The notes: generated from the sequence alone by a model not told the origin. Positions 9,918-18,340 are shown, counted from the stretch's first letter. The stretch is 31,034 bases of DNA from Saprospiraceae bacterium UBA7328 (GCA_002471345.1 DKPS01000091.1:1-31034), one strand, 5' to 3'. Translations and numbers: made by a program.

Positions 9918-10684
9918 CTACTTCTATTTATTTTATTTGTAATATCATAAAACTCCTCCTTGGTAATTTGTTCCGGTCTTTTAGAAAAAATTTCTTCTTT
10001 TAGTATATCAGACTCTCCCACTAATGATTTTAAAGAGTTTCTCATCATTTTTCTTCTTTGATTAAAACCAGTTCGAACCACAGTACGGAGCAGTTTTTCA
10101 TCACATGGTATAGTATAATCCGCTTTTCGCTTCATCATTACCATGGCCGAGTTCACCCTAGGTGGTGGATTAAATGACCCAGGACTGATTTTCTGAGTAA
10201 TTGTACAATCATAAAAAGACTGAAATATCACACTTAGAATACCATATGTTTTGCTGCCTGAAGGTGCAACTATACGATCGGCCACTTCTTTTTGAAACAT
10301 TCCATAACTCAGAGGAATAAGATGTTTGTGTTCTATTATTTTAAAAACAATCTGTGACGAAATGTTGTAAGGAAAATTACCAATGATAGAAAACTCTTCT
10401 CCATTGTATAATTTGCCTAAATCATTTTTTAGAAAATCCTCATTTAAAAATTGTTTTTGCTTCATAGGATATGTAACCCATAAATGCTCTACCATGTCTC
10501 TATCGGCTTCTATCGCCTTGTAATTATATTCTTTTTGCAAAATATACTTTGTAATAGCTCCTTTGCCAGGACCAATTTCTACAACATTTGGAATAGAATT
10601 ATATTCATCAAAAACATCTACAATCTTTTTGCAAAGAGATTCATTGATTAAAAAGTGTTGTCCGTATGATTTTTTAGCTCTCAA
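9914..10684 (-). CDS. rsmA: 16S rRNA (adenine1518/1519-N6) dimethyltransferase
   Basis: KsgA/RsmA dimethylates two adjacent adenines in helix 45 of 16S rRNA during late assembly of the small subunit. The 256 residues start RAKKSYGQHFL, followed by the SAM-binding motif VVEIGPGKG (34-42), an acidic IEADRD at about 58-63 and the catalytic motif NFPY at 103-106. The C-terminal RNA-binding part contains VRTGFNQRRKMMRNSLKSL. The start codon is TTG: a TAA stop sits in frame directly before it, and no ATG fits the family N-terminus. It is divergent from pdxA, a neighbour pair also seen in other bacteria, and is followed by the coupled yqeY. Confidence 0.95.
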   Translation of the reverse strand: MRAKKSYGQHFLINESLCKKIVDVFDEYNSIPNVVEIGPGKGAITKYILQKEYNYKAIEADRDMVEHLWVTYPMKQKQFLNEDFLKNDLGKLYNGEEFSIIGNFPYNISSQIVFKIIEHKHLIPLSYGMFQKEVADRIVAPSGSKTYGILSVIFQSFYDCTITQKISPGSFNPPPRVNSAMVMMKRKADYTIPCDEKLLRTVVRTGFNQRRKMMRNSLKSLVGESDILKEEIFSKRPEQITKEEFYDITNKINRSR

Positions 10685-10787
10685 TTATTGGATTGCAAGA
10701 AGGACTCGAAGGTAGTAAAATCCTAAATGTTTATCTTCGGCCACGAATTTGTTAATAAAAGAAAAGGGTCCATAATAATTTAATCAT

Positions 10788-11846
10788 ATGAGCAAAAAAT
10801 ATAAGATCGGCATTACTCTAGGAGATATAAATGGAATAGGGCCTGAGGTGGTCCTAAAAACATTGTCTGAACCCAGAGTTCTCAATTCTTGTATTCCAAT
10901 TATCTATGGATCTGGGAAGGTTCTTGGGTATCATAAAAACATTCTGAAAGATAGCTCATTATCATTCGTAACTGTTTCTAACCCAAAACAAGCTCAAGAG
11001 GGAAAAATAAGTGTCATCAATACTTATCACGATACTGTAAATATCAATTTAGGCAAAGCTACAGCAGAGTCTGGCAAATTTGCATATGTGTGCTTAGACG
11101 CTGCTGTTAATGACTTGCACAATGGAACAATAGACGGCCTTGTTACGGGGCCAATCAACAAAAATGCTATGGCCATGGCTGACTTTCCTGAAAAGGGCCA
11201 TACCGAATATATTGCCAAAAAAGTGGGCGATGAAGAACCTCTTATGTTTATGGTGTCTGATGATCTGAAAATCGCTGTCGCCACAGCACATATTCCTCTT
11301 CAAAATGTTACCAAAATGCTAACCAAAGAGCTCATTGAAGAAAAGATCCTTGCAATGAATACCTCATTAAAGCAAGATTTTGGTAAAGACAAACCTCTTG
11401 TTGCTGCTATGGGCCTAAATCCACATGCTAGTGACAATGGTACCATTGGTAATGAAGAGGAAGAATATATAGAGCCCGTAATCATGGCACTTAAAGAAAA
11501 GGGAGTAATGGTCTCAGGACCACACTCTGCTGACGGGTTTTTCGGAAGTGGTGAATATGTCAAATATGATGGGGTGCTGGCTATGTATCATGATCAAGGA
11601 CTTATACCTTTCAAATCGCTTTGTTTTGGTCAAGGTGTCAACTTTACAGCAGGGCTGCATGTAATTCGTACTTCTCCTGATCATGGCACAGGGTATGAAA
11701 TAGCAGGAAACAATGAAGCAGACCCCGCCTCTTTTAGAACGGCTCTTTTTACAGCTCTTGATATAATAAGGAGTAGAAGCTCCTATATAGAGCTCCGTGA
11801 AAATGCATTGCAAAGAGGAGAAGGAGAAAAAAAGAAAGAGAAGTAA
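10788..11846 (+). CDS. pdxA: 4-hydroxythreonine-4-phosphate dehydrogenase
   Basis: PdxA oxidises 4-phosphohydroxy-L-threonine in the DXP-dependent route to pyridoxal 5'-phosphate. The 352-residue protein begins with IGITLGDINGIGPEV, has GPINK at 121-125 and GHTEY at 137-141, and the three expected metal-ligand histidines at H168 (AHIPL), H213 (NPHASDNG) and H268 (MYHDQGLIPFK). The C-terminal HVIRTSPDHGTGYEIAG closes the nucleotide site. The extreme C-terminus is a highly charged lysine/glutamate tail. The product is the cofactor needed by the class IV aminotransferase at 23615 in this window, though the two are not linked genetically. Confidence 0.95.
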   Translation: MSKKYKIGITLGDINGIGPEVVLKTLSEPRVLNSCIPIIYGSGKVLGYHKNILKDSSLSFVTVSNPKQAQEGKISVINTYHDTVNINLGKATAESGKFAYVCLDAAVNDLHNGTIDGLVTGPINKNAMAMADFPEKGHTEYIAKKVGDEEPLMFMVSDDLKIAVATAHIPLQNVTKMLTKELIEEKILAMNTSLKQDFGKDKPLVAAMGLNPHASDNGTIGNEEEEYIEPVIMALKEKGVMVSGPHSADGFFGSGEYVKYDGVLAMYHDQGLIPFKSLCFGQGVNFTAGLHVIRTSPDHGTGYEIAGNNEADPASFRTALFTALDIIRSRSSYIELRENALQRGEGEKKKEK

Positions 11847-12007
11847 AATCAGGATGTAGGAACCCGTCTTCAGAGTAGGTATTCTAATTTAACAGTTAAA
11901 AATTAGATTCCTTAATTCTCAGAGATTGGTTTATCAAACAAGTTCTTTACACCCTGACAAGTCAAATATATGAGGATTATTGAAATCAACCCTTTTGAGG
12001 GATATGA

Positions 12008-12565
12008 TTAAATATTCTTACTGCAAACTTTACACTCTTTCCAATCTTTTGATTTTCTTTTGAGCAACCCATTCTCATCGATGGAATAGTCACAACACTC
12101 AATGTACCCCTGAGTAATTAATTTCCGTCCTCTTTGCACATGAGATTTAAATGTAGATAATGAAACCCTGAGCCTTTTAGCAGATTCCGTCTGGGGAATA
12201 CCTTTAATATCAGTAAGGTAGATTGCATTTTTATACTTAGGGGATAGGTTCGCAATAATCCCCCTTAAGCAGTCTTCCGGTCCATGTGCCCCTTTTTCTT
12301 CGCTACATTGGACACCGATTGGATCAATTCGCTTTTTTTCTTGTCTAAAATGGTCAATGAGTAGATTTTGGGCCACTCGGTAGATCCACCCTTTTGAATT
12401 GATTATAGTTTTTCCTCTATTTATATTCAGGTAGAATTTAATAAATGCCTCTTGTAAGACATCGTCTATGAGAGCATTGTCTCTTTCCACCTTTAACAAA
12501 GAAGTTTTTAATTCATCAATATGAGAACTATAGACCTTTGCGGTGATATTTTCAACTTCAGCCAT
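12008..12565 (-). CDS. SigZ-like ECF RNA polymerase sigma factor with C-terminal cysteine tetrad
   Basis: This 185-residue sigma-70 family protein has region 2 (DDVLQEAFIKFYLNI, about 34-48, then GWIYRVAQNLLIDHFRQ at 59-75) and region 4 (LSPKYKNAIYLTDIKGIPQTESAKRLRVSLSTFKSHVQRGRK, in the usual order, about 107-148). After region 4 a tail of some 35 residues contains Cys157-Cys158 and Cys178-x2-Cys181, a spacing able to hold a metal ion. Further cysteines are at 87 and 99. The tail recalls the SigZ family of Bacillus subtilis. No anti-sigma gene is adjacent. The upstream gene, 20 bases away on the same strand, encodes an 11-cysteine peptide, so control by metal or thiol state is plausible but unproven. 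Downstream, 11847-12007 shows an AT-rich hairpin (11883-11907) and nothing else clear. Confidence 0.88.
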   Translation of the reverse strand: MAEVENITAKVYSSHIDELKTSLLKVERDNALIDDVLQEAFIKFYLNINRGKTIINSKGWIYRVAQNLLIDHFRQEKKRIDPIGVQCSEEKGAHGPEDCLRGIIANLSPKYKNAIYLTDIKGIPQTESAKRLRVSLSTFKSHVQRGRKLITQGYIECCDYSIDENGLLKRKSKDWKECKVCSKNI

Positions 12566-12585
12566 TTAAATAGACAGGTTTTCCT

Positions 12586-12690
12586 TTAACAGCTACATGC
12601 TCTACAAGAGCAGCTATCACAAGAACAATCTCCACATTTTCCCGATAGGCATGCTTCGCAAGAACAGGTACATTTATTTTCTTCTTTCAT
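12586..12690 (-). CDS. Cysteine-rich metallothionein-like micropeptide
   Basis: A 34-codon frame starts with ATG at 12690 and stops with TAA at 12586. The product begins MKEENK and then has cysteines at 7, 9, 11, 14, 19, 22, 24, 27, 29, 32 and 34: 11 of 34 residues. The spacing is a near-repeat of CSCxx (CSCEA, CSCDS, CSCRA, CSC). Such C-x-C and C-x2-C clusters are typical of thiolate metal binding as in metallothioneins; I do not know a named family for it. A random frame would not give this regularity. The stop is 20 bases before the ATG of the SigZ-like sigma factor, and aspS ends 90 bases upstream on the same strand, so peptide and sigma factor very likely share a transcript. There is no strong Shine-Dalgarno, as is usual here. 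Confidence 0.75.
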   Translation of the reverse strand: MKEENKCTCSCEACLSGKCGDCSCDSCSCRACSC

Positions 12691-12718
12691 TTTTTGAATT
12701 TTCTATAAAAATTTTGCT

Positions 12719-12737
12719 TTCACTACTATGACGTGAA
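12719..12737. promoter_or_regulatory. Inverted repeat upstream of the Cys-rich peptide gene
   Basis: TTCAC (12719-12723) and GTGAA (12733-12737) form an inverted repeat with a 9-base spacer, 29 bases upstream of the peptide start codon. No good TAnnTTTG box is visible in the gap to aspS. The repeat could be an operator or a half-site pair for an alternative sigma factor. Confidence 0.3.
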
Positions 12738-12780
12738 TGGGGGCAAAAAGATGCAAAATAGAAGAAGTTTTTGATTTGTC

Positions 12781-14556
12781 TTATTCGTTTGAACCAACAA
12801 ATGTCGATTTCAAACTCAGTTCATTCTGTTGCTCTTCACTTATGGTAGCAGGACAATCAATCATCATATCACGGCCTTGATTGTTCTTTGGGAATGCTAT
12901 GAAGTCACGAATTGAACTCTCTCCATTCATTACAGCGCACAACCTATCAAATCCAAAGGCAATGCCTCCATGTGGTGGGGCCCCATACTCAAATGCCCCC
13001 AATAAAAACCCAAATTGCTCTTCTGCTTCTTCCTTACTAAAACCTAACAAATCAAAATTCTTGGACTGAAGCTCTCTATCATGAATCCTGATAGATCCTC
13101 CACCTATCTCTGATCCATTAATAACCAAATCATATGCATCGGCCTTTAGGCCTTTCATGGTCTCGTGCTCGCCTTTCATCATTTTCTCCTGATCCTGTTT
13201 CTTAGGAGAGGTAAAAGGATGGTGCATCGCATGAAACCGGTTAGATTCTTCGTCCCATTCTAAAAGAGGAAAGTCTACTACCCATAGAGGCTTGAAGTCA
13301 CCTTTTGTCATAAGACCCATTCTGCGTGCCATTTCTAATCTAAGTTCATTGAGTTGCTTTCTGGTTTTTTCAGTCTCTCCACATAGAATAAATAAAACAT
13401 CTCCATTTTGGGCCCCTATTTTTTCTTTTAAGGTATTGAGATCATTGTCAGAGTAAAACTTGCCAATAGTAGACTTAATACTCCCGTCCTCATTATATTT
13501 TACATAAACCAAACCTTTAGAACCTATCTGAGGTCTTTGAACCCACTCTGTAAGTTCTTTCATTTGTTTATTAGAATAAGACCCTGCTATTCCTTCGGCA
13601 ATAATTCCCACCACAAACTCAGCATTGTCAAAAACGCCAAAACCGTTTCCCTGCATGTCTTCATTCAACTCTATGAACTCCATACCAAAACGCAAATCTG
13701 GCTTGTCCGAGCCATATTTTTTCATTGCCTCATCATAAGTAATTCTAGGAAAGTCAGGAAGGTCAATTCCTTTAAGACCTTTAAAAAGTTCTTTCGTTAG
13801 GTCTTCAAAAGTGTTTAGGATGTCTTCTTGAGTGACAAAAGCCATTTCGCAATCAATTTGTGTAAATTCTGGCTGTCGATCTGCTCTTAAATCTTCATCT
13901 CTGAAACACTTAACAATCTGAAAATATTTATCCATGCCCGCTACCATCAAAATTTGTTTAAAGGTCTGTGGCGATTGAGGAAGTGCGTAAAACTGGCCGG
14001 GGTTCATTCTACTAGGAACAACAAAATCTCTTGCCCCCTCAGGTGTACTTTTGATTAATACAGGAGTCTCTATTTCTATAAACCCTTGATTATCTAAGTA
14101 TTTTCTAGTTTCAATTGCGAGCTTGCTTCTGAACATTAATTTTTCCTTGAGTGGATTTCTCCTTATGTCCAGATATCTATATTTCATGCGGAGATCTTCC
14201 CCTCCATCTGTCTCATTCTCAATAGTAAATGGCGGAACTTTCGAAGCATTTAATATCTCCATCTCTTTGACTTCAATTTCTACCTCTCCCGTTGGTCTAT
14301 TGGGGTTTTTGTTACTTCTTTCTCTAACGGTTCCAGAAATTTTGATTACAAATTCTCGTCCCAATTTTCGAGCCCCTTCGCTTAATTTCTCATTATCATC
14401 AGAATTAAAAACCACCTGTGTAATTCCATATCTATCCCTCAAGTCAATAAAGGTCATGCCTCCAAAATCTCTATTGGACTGGACCCATCCACTCAAAACA
14501 ACTTCTTGTTCAACATCAGAAATTCTCAATTCGCCACAGTTCTTCGACCTATACAT
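12781..14556 (-). CDS. aspS: Aspartate--tRNA ligase
   Basis: This is a class II aminoacyl-tRNA synthetase that charges tRNA-Asp. It has an N-terminal OB-fold anticodon domain ([19 protein letters not shown]), the catalytic core with [21 protein letters not shown] and [19 protein letters not shown], a GAD insertion domain ([22 protein letters not shown] region), and motif 3 [14 protein letters not shown] near the end. The open frame extends to an ATG at 14613, but family members begin with MYRSxxCGELR, encoded from 14556, and a -7 box (TACTTTTG) lies at 14589-14582, downstream of the longer start. I therefore use 14556, giving 591 residues, matching the E. coli enzyme (590). An ATG at 14565 is a second option. 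Confidence 0.95.
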   Translation of the reverse strand: MYRSKNCGELRISDVEQEVVLSGWVQSNRDFGGMTFIDLRDRYGITQVVFNSDDNEKLSEGARKLGREFVIKISGTVRERSNKNPNRPTGEVEIEVKEMEILNASKVPPFTIENETDGGEDLRMKYRYLDIRRNPLKEKLMFRSKLAIETRKYLDNQGFIEIETPVLIKSTPEGARDFVVPSRMNPGQFYALPQSPQTFKQILMVAGMDKYFQIVKCFRDEDLRADRQPEFTQIDCEMAFVTQEDILNTFEDLTKELFKGLKGIDLPDFPRITYDEAMKKYGSDKPDLRFGMEFIELNEDMQGNGFGVFDNAEFVVGIIAEGIAGSYSNKQMKELTEWVQRPQIGSKGLVYVKYNEDGSIKSTIGKFYSDNDLNTLKEKIGAQNGDVLFILCGETEKTRKQLNELRLEMARRMGLMTKGDFKPLWVVDFPLLEWDEESNRFHAMHHPFTSPKKQDQEKMMKGEHETMKGLKADAYDLVINGSEIGGGSIRIHDRELQSKNFDLLGFSKEEAEEQFGFLLGAFEYGAPPHGGIAFGFDRLCAVMNGESSIRDFIAFPKNNQGRDMMIDCPATISEEQQNELSLKSTFVGSNE

Positions 14557-14581
14557 TTCAATCATATTTAATTTAAGTGTG

Positions 14582-14589
14582 CAAAAGTA
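14582..14589 (-). promoter_or_regulatory. -7 promoter element for aspS
   Basis: On the minus strand the sequence reads TACTTTTG, a perfect TAnnTTTG match, 25 bases ahead of the chosen aspS ATG. Transcription would begin near 14575, inside the longest open frame, which supports the shorter start. No well-placed -33 TTG is seen. Confidence 0.55.
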
Positions 14590-14667
14590 CTCCAACCTGT
14601 GAGTAAATGTCATGATATAACAAGTGATATTTTACAATTCTGTGACAATTCTCATTTGGCATAGATT

Positions 14668-14675
14668 TAATTTTG
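14668..14675 (+). promoter_or_regulatory. Candidate -7 box overlapping the hemA Shine-Dalgarno
   Basis: TAATTTTG fits TAnnTTTG, and its last G begins GGAGGA (14675-14680), a Shine-Dalgarno-like run four to nine bases before the hemA ATG at 14684. Only one of these two readings is likely to be used; a start further upstream would keep the GGAGGA in the mRNA. Confidence 0.3.
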
Positions 14676-14683
14676 GAGGAGAC

Positions 14684-15916
14684 ATGCTGAATTATTTTCA
14701 AGTCATATCGATATCTCATGAAAAGCTCGAAACTGAGGATTTAGAGCAGTTTATAATAAAGTATAAAACAAAAGGTGAGCTCAAGGAAAAGTTAACTTCT
14801 TTGAAAAATTCTTTTGATATTGAAGAGCTCATTTATCTATCTACTTGTAATAGGTTGATGATATTGATGTTCCGAGAGGATCCGTTCGATTTTTCTGAGA
14901 TAAAAGAACTGTTAGAGAAAATTAATCCTAATCATGTTTCTGCTTTAGCACACAGAATAGAAAAGGTGGTTAATTATCACATTGGTAGCGAATGTATACG
15001 ACACCTTTTTGAGGTAGCTTCTTCGCTCCAATCATTAGTTATCGGAGAACGGGAAATATTTAGACAATTTCGATCGGCATACAATGAATGTAAACAGTTT
15101 GGTCTCACTGGAGATAATTTAAGGCTGTTAGAAAGATGTACTGTTTCTGCAGCCAAAGATGTTTATACATCCACCAAAATTGGAGAAAAACCTGTTTCTA
15201 TAGTTTCACTAGCCCTTCAGAGCTTATTAAACCTTCATCCAAATCGAAACAAAAGGGTGCTGATGGTCGGGTCTGGAGAAACCAATACAACTTTTGGACG
15301 GTTCTTGAAAAAGCACGGATTTGGTAACATTGTTATTTTTAACAGAAGTTTTAATAATGCATTTGAACTCTCTGAAGAAATAGGGGCCTCAGCATATCAT
15401 TTATCGGATTTAAACAGCTATGAAAAGGGCTTCGACATAATGATTTGCTGTACATCTGCTACAGAACCTGTTATAAACTCAGAAATATATAGAGGGCTTG
15501 TAAGAGAAGAACGCGACAAAAAAGTACTAATAGACCTTTCTATTCCCAATAACATTTCTAAAAATGTCGTGGCAAGTAATAATGTTACTCATATCAATAT
15601 TGATTCACTAAGGTCTCTAGCACAAGAGAATTTACAATCCCGACAAGGAAATATTGCCGCTTCAAGAATCTTGATTAACTATCATTTAGATACTTTTACA
15701 GTGATGTATGATCAGAGACAAATAGAAAAAGCATTCAGTAAACTCCCAAAAGAAATTAAGTCAATAAAAGATAGGGCTATTGAAAAGGTGTTTAAACAAA
15801 AAATAGAAGAGCTTCCAGAAGCTTCTCAAGAACTCCTGAGAGAAATGATGGATTATATGGAGAAGAAGTGTGTAGCCGCACCAATTAAATTGGCTAAAGA
15901 ATTAGCTGAAAAATAA
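14684..15916 (+). CDS. hemA: Glutamyl-tRNA reductase
   Basis: HemA reduces glutamyl-tRNA to glutamate-1-semialdehyde, the first committed step of C5 tetrapyrrole (heme) synthesis. The catalytic cysteine lies in LSTCNRL, and the protein shows SLVIGEREIFRQFRSAY, VSIVSLALQ, the NADPH-binding VLMVGSGETN and the LIDLSIPNNI segment that corresponds to DIAVPRDI in other GluTRs. A dimerisation helix follows. From 14684 the length is 410 residues. The longer frame would begin with GTG at 14624 and a non-homologous MIFYNSV leader; the ATG at 14684 has a GGAGGA Shine-Dalgarno and is preferred. It is divergent from aspS. Heme made by this route would serve the di-heme cytochrome at 20707. Confidence 0.93.
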   Translation: MLNYFQVISISHEKLETEDLEQFIIKYKTKGELKEKLTSLKNSFDIEELIYLSTCNRLMILMFREDPFDFSEIKELLEKINPNHVSALAHRIEKVVNYHIGSECIRHLFEVASSLQSLVIGEREIFRQFRSAYNECKQFGLTGDNLRLLERCTVSAAKDVYTSTKIGEKPVSIVSLALQSLLNLHPNRNKRVLMVGSGETNTTFGRFLKKHGFGNIVIFNRSFNNAFELSEEIGASAYHLSDLNSYEKGFDIMICCTSATEPVINSEIYRGLVREERDKKVLIDLSIPNNISKNVVASNNVTHINIDSLRSLAQENLQSRQGNIAASRILINYHLDTFTVMYDQRQIEKAFSKLPKEIKSIKDRAIEKVFKQKIEELPEASQELLREMMDYMEKKCVAAPIKLAKELAEK

Positions 15917-15971
15917 TATTCTCGTATAAATCCTAGATAGCTCTTACATTCGTTTTTCAAAAAAGAATGAA

Positions 15972-16847
15972 ATGAAATTTGTATGTATTGCCTTGATCGT
16001 ATTCTTTAGCACATATTCACAAGCACAATCTCGATTCGACAAGGTACAGATAACTCCTCATCAAATAACAGACCACACGTACATGCTTGAAGGATCTGGA
16101 GGCAACATAGGGCTATATATAGGACAAAATGAAGTTCTTATTATAGACAGTCAATTCGCACCCCTTTCTGACAAGATTAAGGCTGCAATACAAAGGATCA
16201 GCGACAAGCCGCTTAAATGGCTAGTTAATACTCATTGGCATGGTGACCATACCGGTGGCAATGCCAATTTATCAACTGAAGGGCTCACGATTGTGGGTCA
16301 CAAAAATGTTCTGCATCGGCTTTCTCATGAGAATAAAAGAATGGGCCAAACTGTGCCTCCTGCTCCTGAAGCAGCAAGGACAGATGTGGCTTTTAATGAT
16401 GAGCTTACACTTAACGTATCTGGGTATAATGTCATGATCCAACATGTTGAAAACGCTCATACCGATGGAGATGCATTTGTACTTTTTGTTGATGACAACG
16501 TGCTCCACATGGGAGATTGTTTTTTTAAAGGAAGGTTTCCTTTCATTGACTTATCATCAAATGGATCAGTTGAGGGATATTTAAAAGCTGTAGAAGTGGC
16601 AATGATGATGGTAAACGATGAAACGGTAATCATACCAGGCCACGGAGCCTTAGCGGGTAAAAAAGACCTTATGGATTATCACACCATGCTCACTACAGTA
16701 ATTGAGCGAATGAAAGAGGCAATGAAAACCACTGATATTTTATCGGATATATCAACAGAAGAAATAGTGAAGGGATATGAAGAGTGGGGAAGAGGGTTCA
16801 TTAATAGCAAAAGAATGGTTGAAACACTATTCAAAGGATTGGAATAG
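15972..16847 (+). CDS. Exported metallo-beta-lactamase-fold hydrolase
   Basis: This 291-residue protein has a signal peptide (KFVCIALIVFFSTYSQAQ, cleavage near residue 19) and a complete MBL metal site: HWHGDH (H88, H90, D92, H93), H163 in NAHTDGD, D182 in HMGDC and H224 in IPGHGA. Both zinc sites look intact. Relatives include periplasmic quinoprotein-relay hydrolases and other non-beta-lactamase enzymes; nothing here shows beta-lactam specificity, so the substrate is open. It starts 55 bases after hemA on the same strand and its 3' end overlaps the next gene by 71 bases. Confidence 0.88.
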   Translation: MKFVCIALIVFFSTYSQAQSRFDKVQITPHQITDHTYMLEGSGGNIGLYIGQNEVLIIDSQFAPLSDKIKAAIQRISDKPLKWLVNTHWHGDHTGGNANLSTEGLTIVGHKNVLHRLSHENKRMGQTVPPAPEAARTDVAFNDELTLNVSGYNVMIQHVENAHTDGDAFVLFVDDNVLHMGDCFFKGRFPFIDLSSNGSVEGYLKAVEVAMMMVNDETVIIPGHGALAGKKDLMDYHTMLTTVIERMKEAMKTTDILSDISTEEIVKGYEEWGRGFINSKRMVETLFKGLE

Positions 16848-17550
16848 TCTGAAAAAGCAATCTTTTTCTCCGCTAGAGATTATATATAAGGATGAGTTTT
16901 TAGTGGCCATTAATAAGCCACATGGCTTGTTAACCCATAGAACATCTATTGCTGTTGAAACAGATGAGTTTGCGCTACAATTACTCAGAGATCAAATTGG
17001 ACAAAAAGTTTATCCAATACATCGTCTCGACAGAAAAACTTCTGGAATTCTTCTTTTCGCACTAAATCCCGTAACGAATAGGTACGTCCAAGATCAAATC
17101 CGAAATCATACTGTAATAAAATCTTATATCGCAATTGTTCGAGGATTTTTTCCTGATAAGGTCGAAGTGGATTACCCTGTAATAAATGCTCGAGGAAAAC
17201 TAAAAGACGCTTCCACTGCTTTCAAATGTATAGGGCGAACTGAAATTGATGTTGCTCTGGGAAAACACCAAACATCTAGGTATTCGTTAATTGAAGCATT
17301 CCCAAAGACAGGAAGAATGCATCAGATCAGAAGGCACCTTAACCATCTCAGACATCCTATTATAGGAGATAGGCCACATGGTTGTAGCAAACAAAACCGG
17401 TTGTTTAAGGAAAAGTGGAACATGACAACTATGATGCTTCATGCTAAATCTTTTGAATTTATGCCTCCTATATCTCAAAAAAGAACCATAATTGAAGCAA
17501 ATTGTTCTTTCGAATTTGTAAGAATGAAAAAAGAGTTGAATCTAAGTTAA
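16777..17550 (+). CDS. RluA/TruC-family RNA pseudouridine synthase
   Basis: The core shows EIIYKDEFLVAINKPHGLLTH, the catalytic HRLDRKTSG (82-90, Asp85), the RxYxAIVRG segment as SYIAIVRGFF, and FPKTGRMHQIRRHLNHLRHPIIGD. The match is closest to TruC, which makes pseudouridine 65 in tRNA, including the short N-terminus without an S4 domain, but RluA-type substrates are possible. The start is uncertain. The only ATG (16777) puts 71 bases inside the upstream MBL gene and adds about 32 residues that do not look like the family; a TTG at 16819 or a CTG just after the MBL stop would give a more typical protein. Translational coupling with the MBL gene is likely either way. Confidence 0.88.
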   Translation: MKSGEEGSLIAKEWLKHYSKDWNSLKKQSFSPLEIIYKDEFLVAINKPHGLLTHRTSIAVETDEFALQLLRDQIGQKVYPIHRLDRKTSGILLFALNPVTNRYVQDQIRNHTVIKSYIAIVRGFFPDKVEVDYPVINARGKLKDASTAFKCIGRTEIDVALGKHQTSRYSLIEAFPKTGRMHQIRRHLNHLRHPIIGDRPHGCSKQNRLFKEKWNMTTMMLHAKSFEFMPPISQKRTIIEANCSFEFVRMKKELNLS

Positions 17551-17562
17551 TCGAAAATGATT

Positions 17563-18333
17563 TCAAGCAAACAATAAAACCATCCCACTCAAAGCCGTAG
17601 TAAAAATCACTAACAACCTAAAAAATCTTTCGCTCATTAGTTTTACCAAATAGACACCAAAGACTAATCCAATGACAACTGCTGGCAAGGTTGTCATGCC
17701 CAGTAAGAATGTTTTCCAAGTAATCGTTTTCCATATGAATACATGAAAAGGAATTTTTATAACATTAATGATGAAAAAAAACATGGCCGACGTACCAATA
17801 AAAACTGTTTTTGGCATTTTTATTACAAGCATGTAAATATTCATAAGAGGGCCTGCCGCATTTCCGATCATCGTAGTGAACCCTAGGCCAACTCCTGTTA
17901 AAGAACCCAAAAAGTGGTGCTTTTCTACAACAAGATCGTCCCCCAACCAACCTGAAAGGAGCAATAACAAAAGACATATCATTATCAAGATTCCCATCAG
18001 AAACTGAAATGAATCACCATTGATGTATTGTCCGACCCAAGTTGCAACTATTACACCAATCACAGCAAATGGAAGAAGCTTAGCTAGCTCAGGCCACTTT
18101 GTCTCCTTATAATAATGTGAAACTGCACCCATATCAGACATGATAAGCATTGGAAGTAAAATCCCTGTAGACTCTTTCGCACCAAAAATTAGCGCCGCTA
18201 TTGGAATGGACGCTGTTCCTACTCCTTTAACACCTGCTTTTGCCATGCCCAACAACATACCAACAAGCATCAATAACAAGATCTGATATCCTGAAAGGTT
18301 AAAATAGGAATAGAGATTTAAAATACTTTCCAT
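17563..18333 (-). CDS. TauE/SafE family membrane transporter (anion/sulfite exporter type)
   Basis: The 256 residues are almost entirely hydrophobic, with about seven to eight membrane segments. The N-terminal GMLLGMAKAGVKGVGTASIPIAALIFGAKESTG matches the first TauE/SafE half, and the internal repeat GLGFTTMIGNAAGPLMNIYML matches the second. Members export or import sulfite, sulfoacetate or related sulfur organics; the substrate here is not shown. It converges on the pseudouridine synthase gene with a 12-base gap. It has its own leader, because a strong terminator (18341-18384) separates it from the DUF937 gene upstream. Confidence 0.88.
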   Translation of the reverse strand: MESILNLYSYFNLSGYQILLLMLVGMLLGMAKAGVKGVGTASIPIAALIFGAKESTGILLPMLIMSDMGAVSHYYKETKWPELAKLLPFAVIGVIVATWVGQYINGDSFQFLMGILIMICLLLLLLSGWLGDDLVVEKHHFLGSLTGVGLGFTTMIGNAAGPLMNIYMLVIKMPKTVFIGTSAMFFFIINVIKIPFHVFIWKTITWKTFLLGMTTLPAVVIGLVFGVYLVKLMSERFFRLLVIFTTALSGMVLLFA

Positions 18334-18340
18334 CTAAAGG

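Noticed and set aside
11883..11907. Inverted repeat TCTAATTT...AAATTAGA between pdxA and the sigma factor
   Set aside because: Pure AT stem without a T-run, so I did not call it a terminator, although it may form weakly.
11970..12011. 13-codon plus-strand frame after pdxA
   Set aside because: Too short, no ribosome site, no cysteine or repeat pattern of the kind that supported the peptide at 12586.
13537..13800. Plus-strand frame of 87 codons inside aspS
   Set aside because: Antisense shadow of aspS; the product is compositionally odd and lacks any motif.
15947..15969. AT-rich hairpin CATTC...GAATG just ahead of the MBL gene
   Set aside because: No T-run, a mismatch and a tiny loop; too weak to call a terminator or a leader switch.
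15972..16847. Reading the MBL gene as a beta-lactamase resistance gene
   Set aside because: The metal site is generic to the MBL superfamily and the protein shows no feature specific to class B beta-lactamases; it sits in a housekeeping context.
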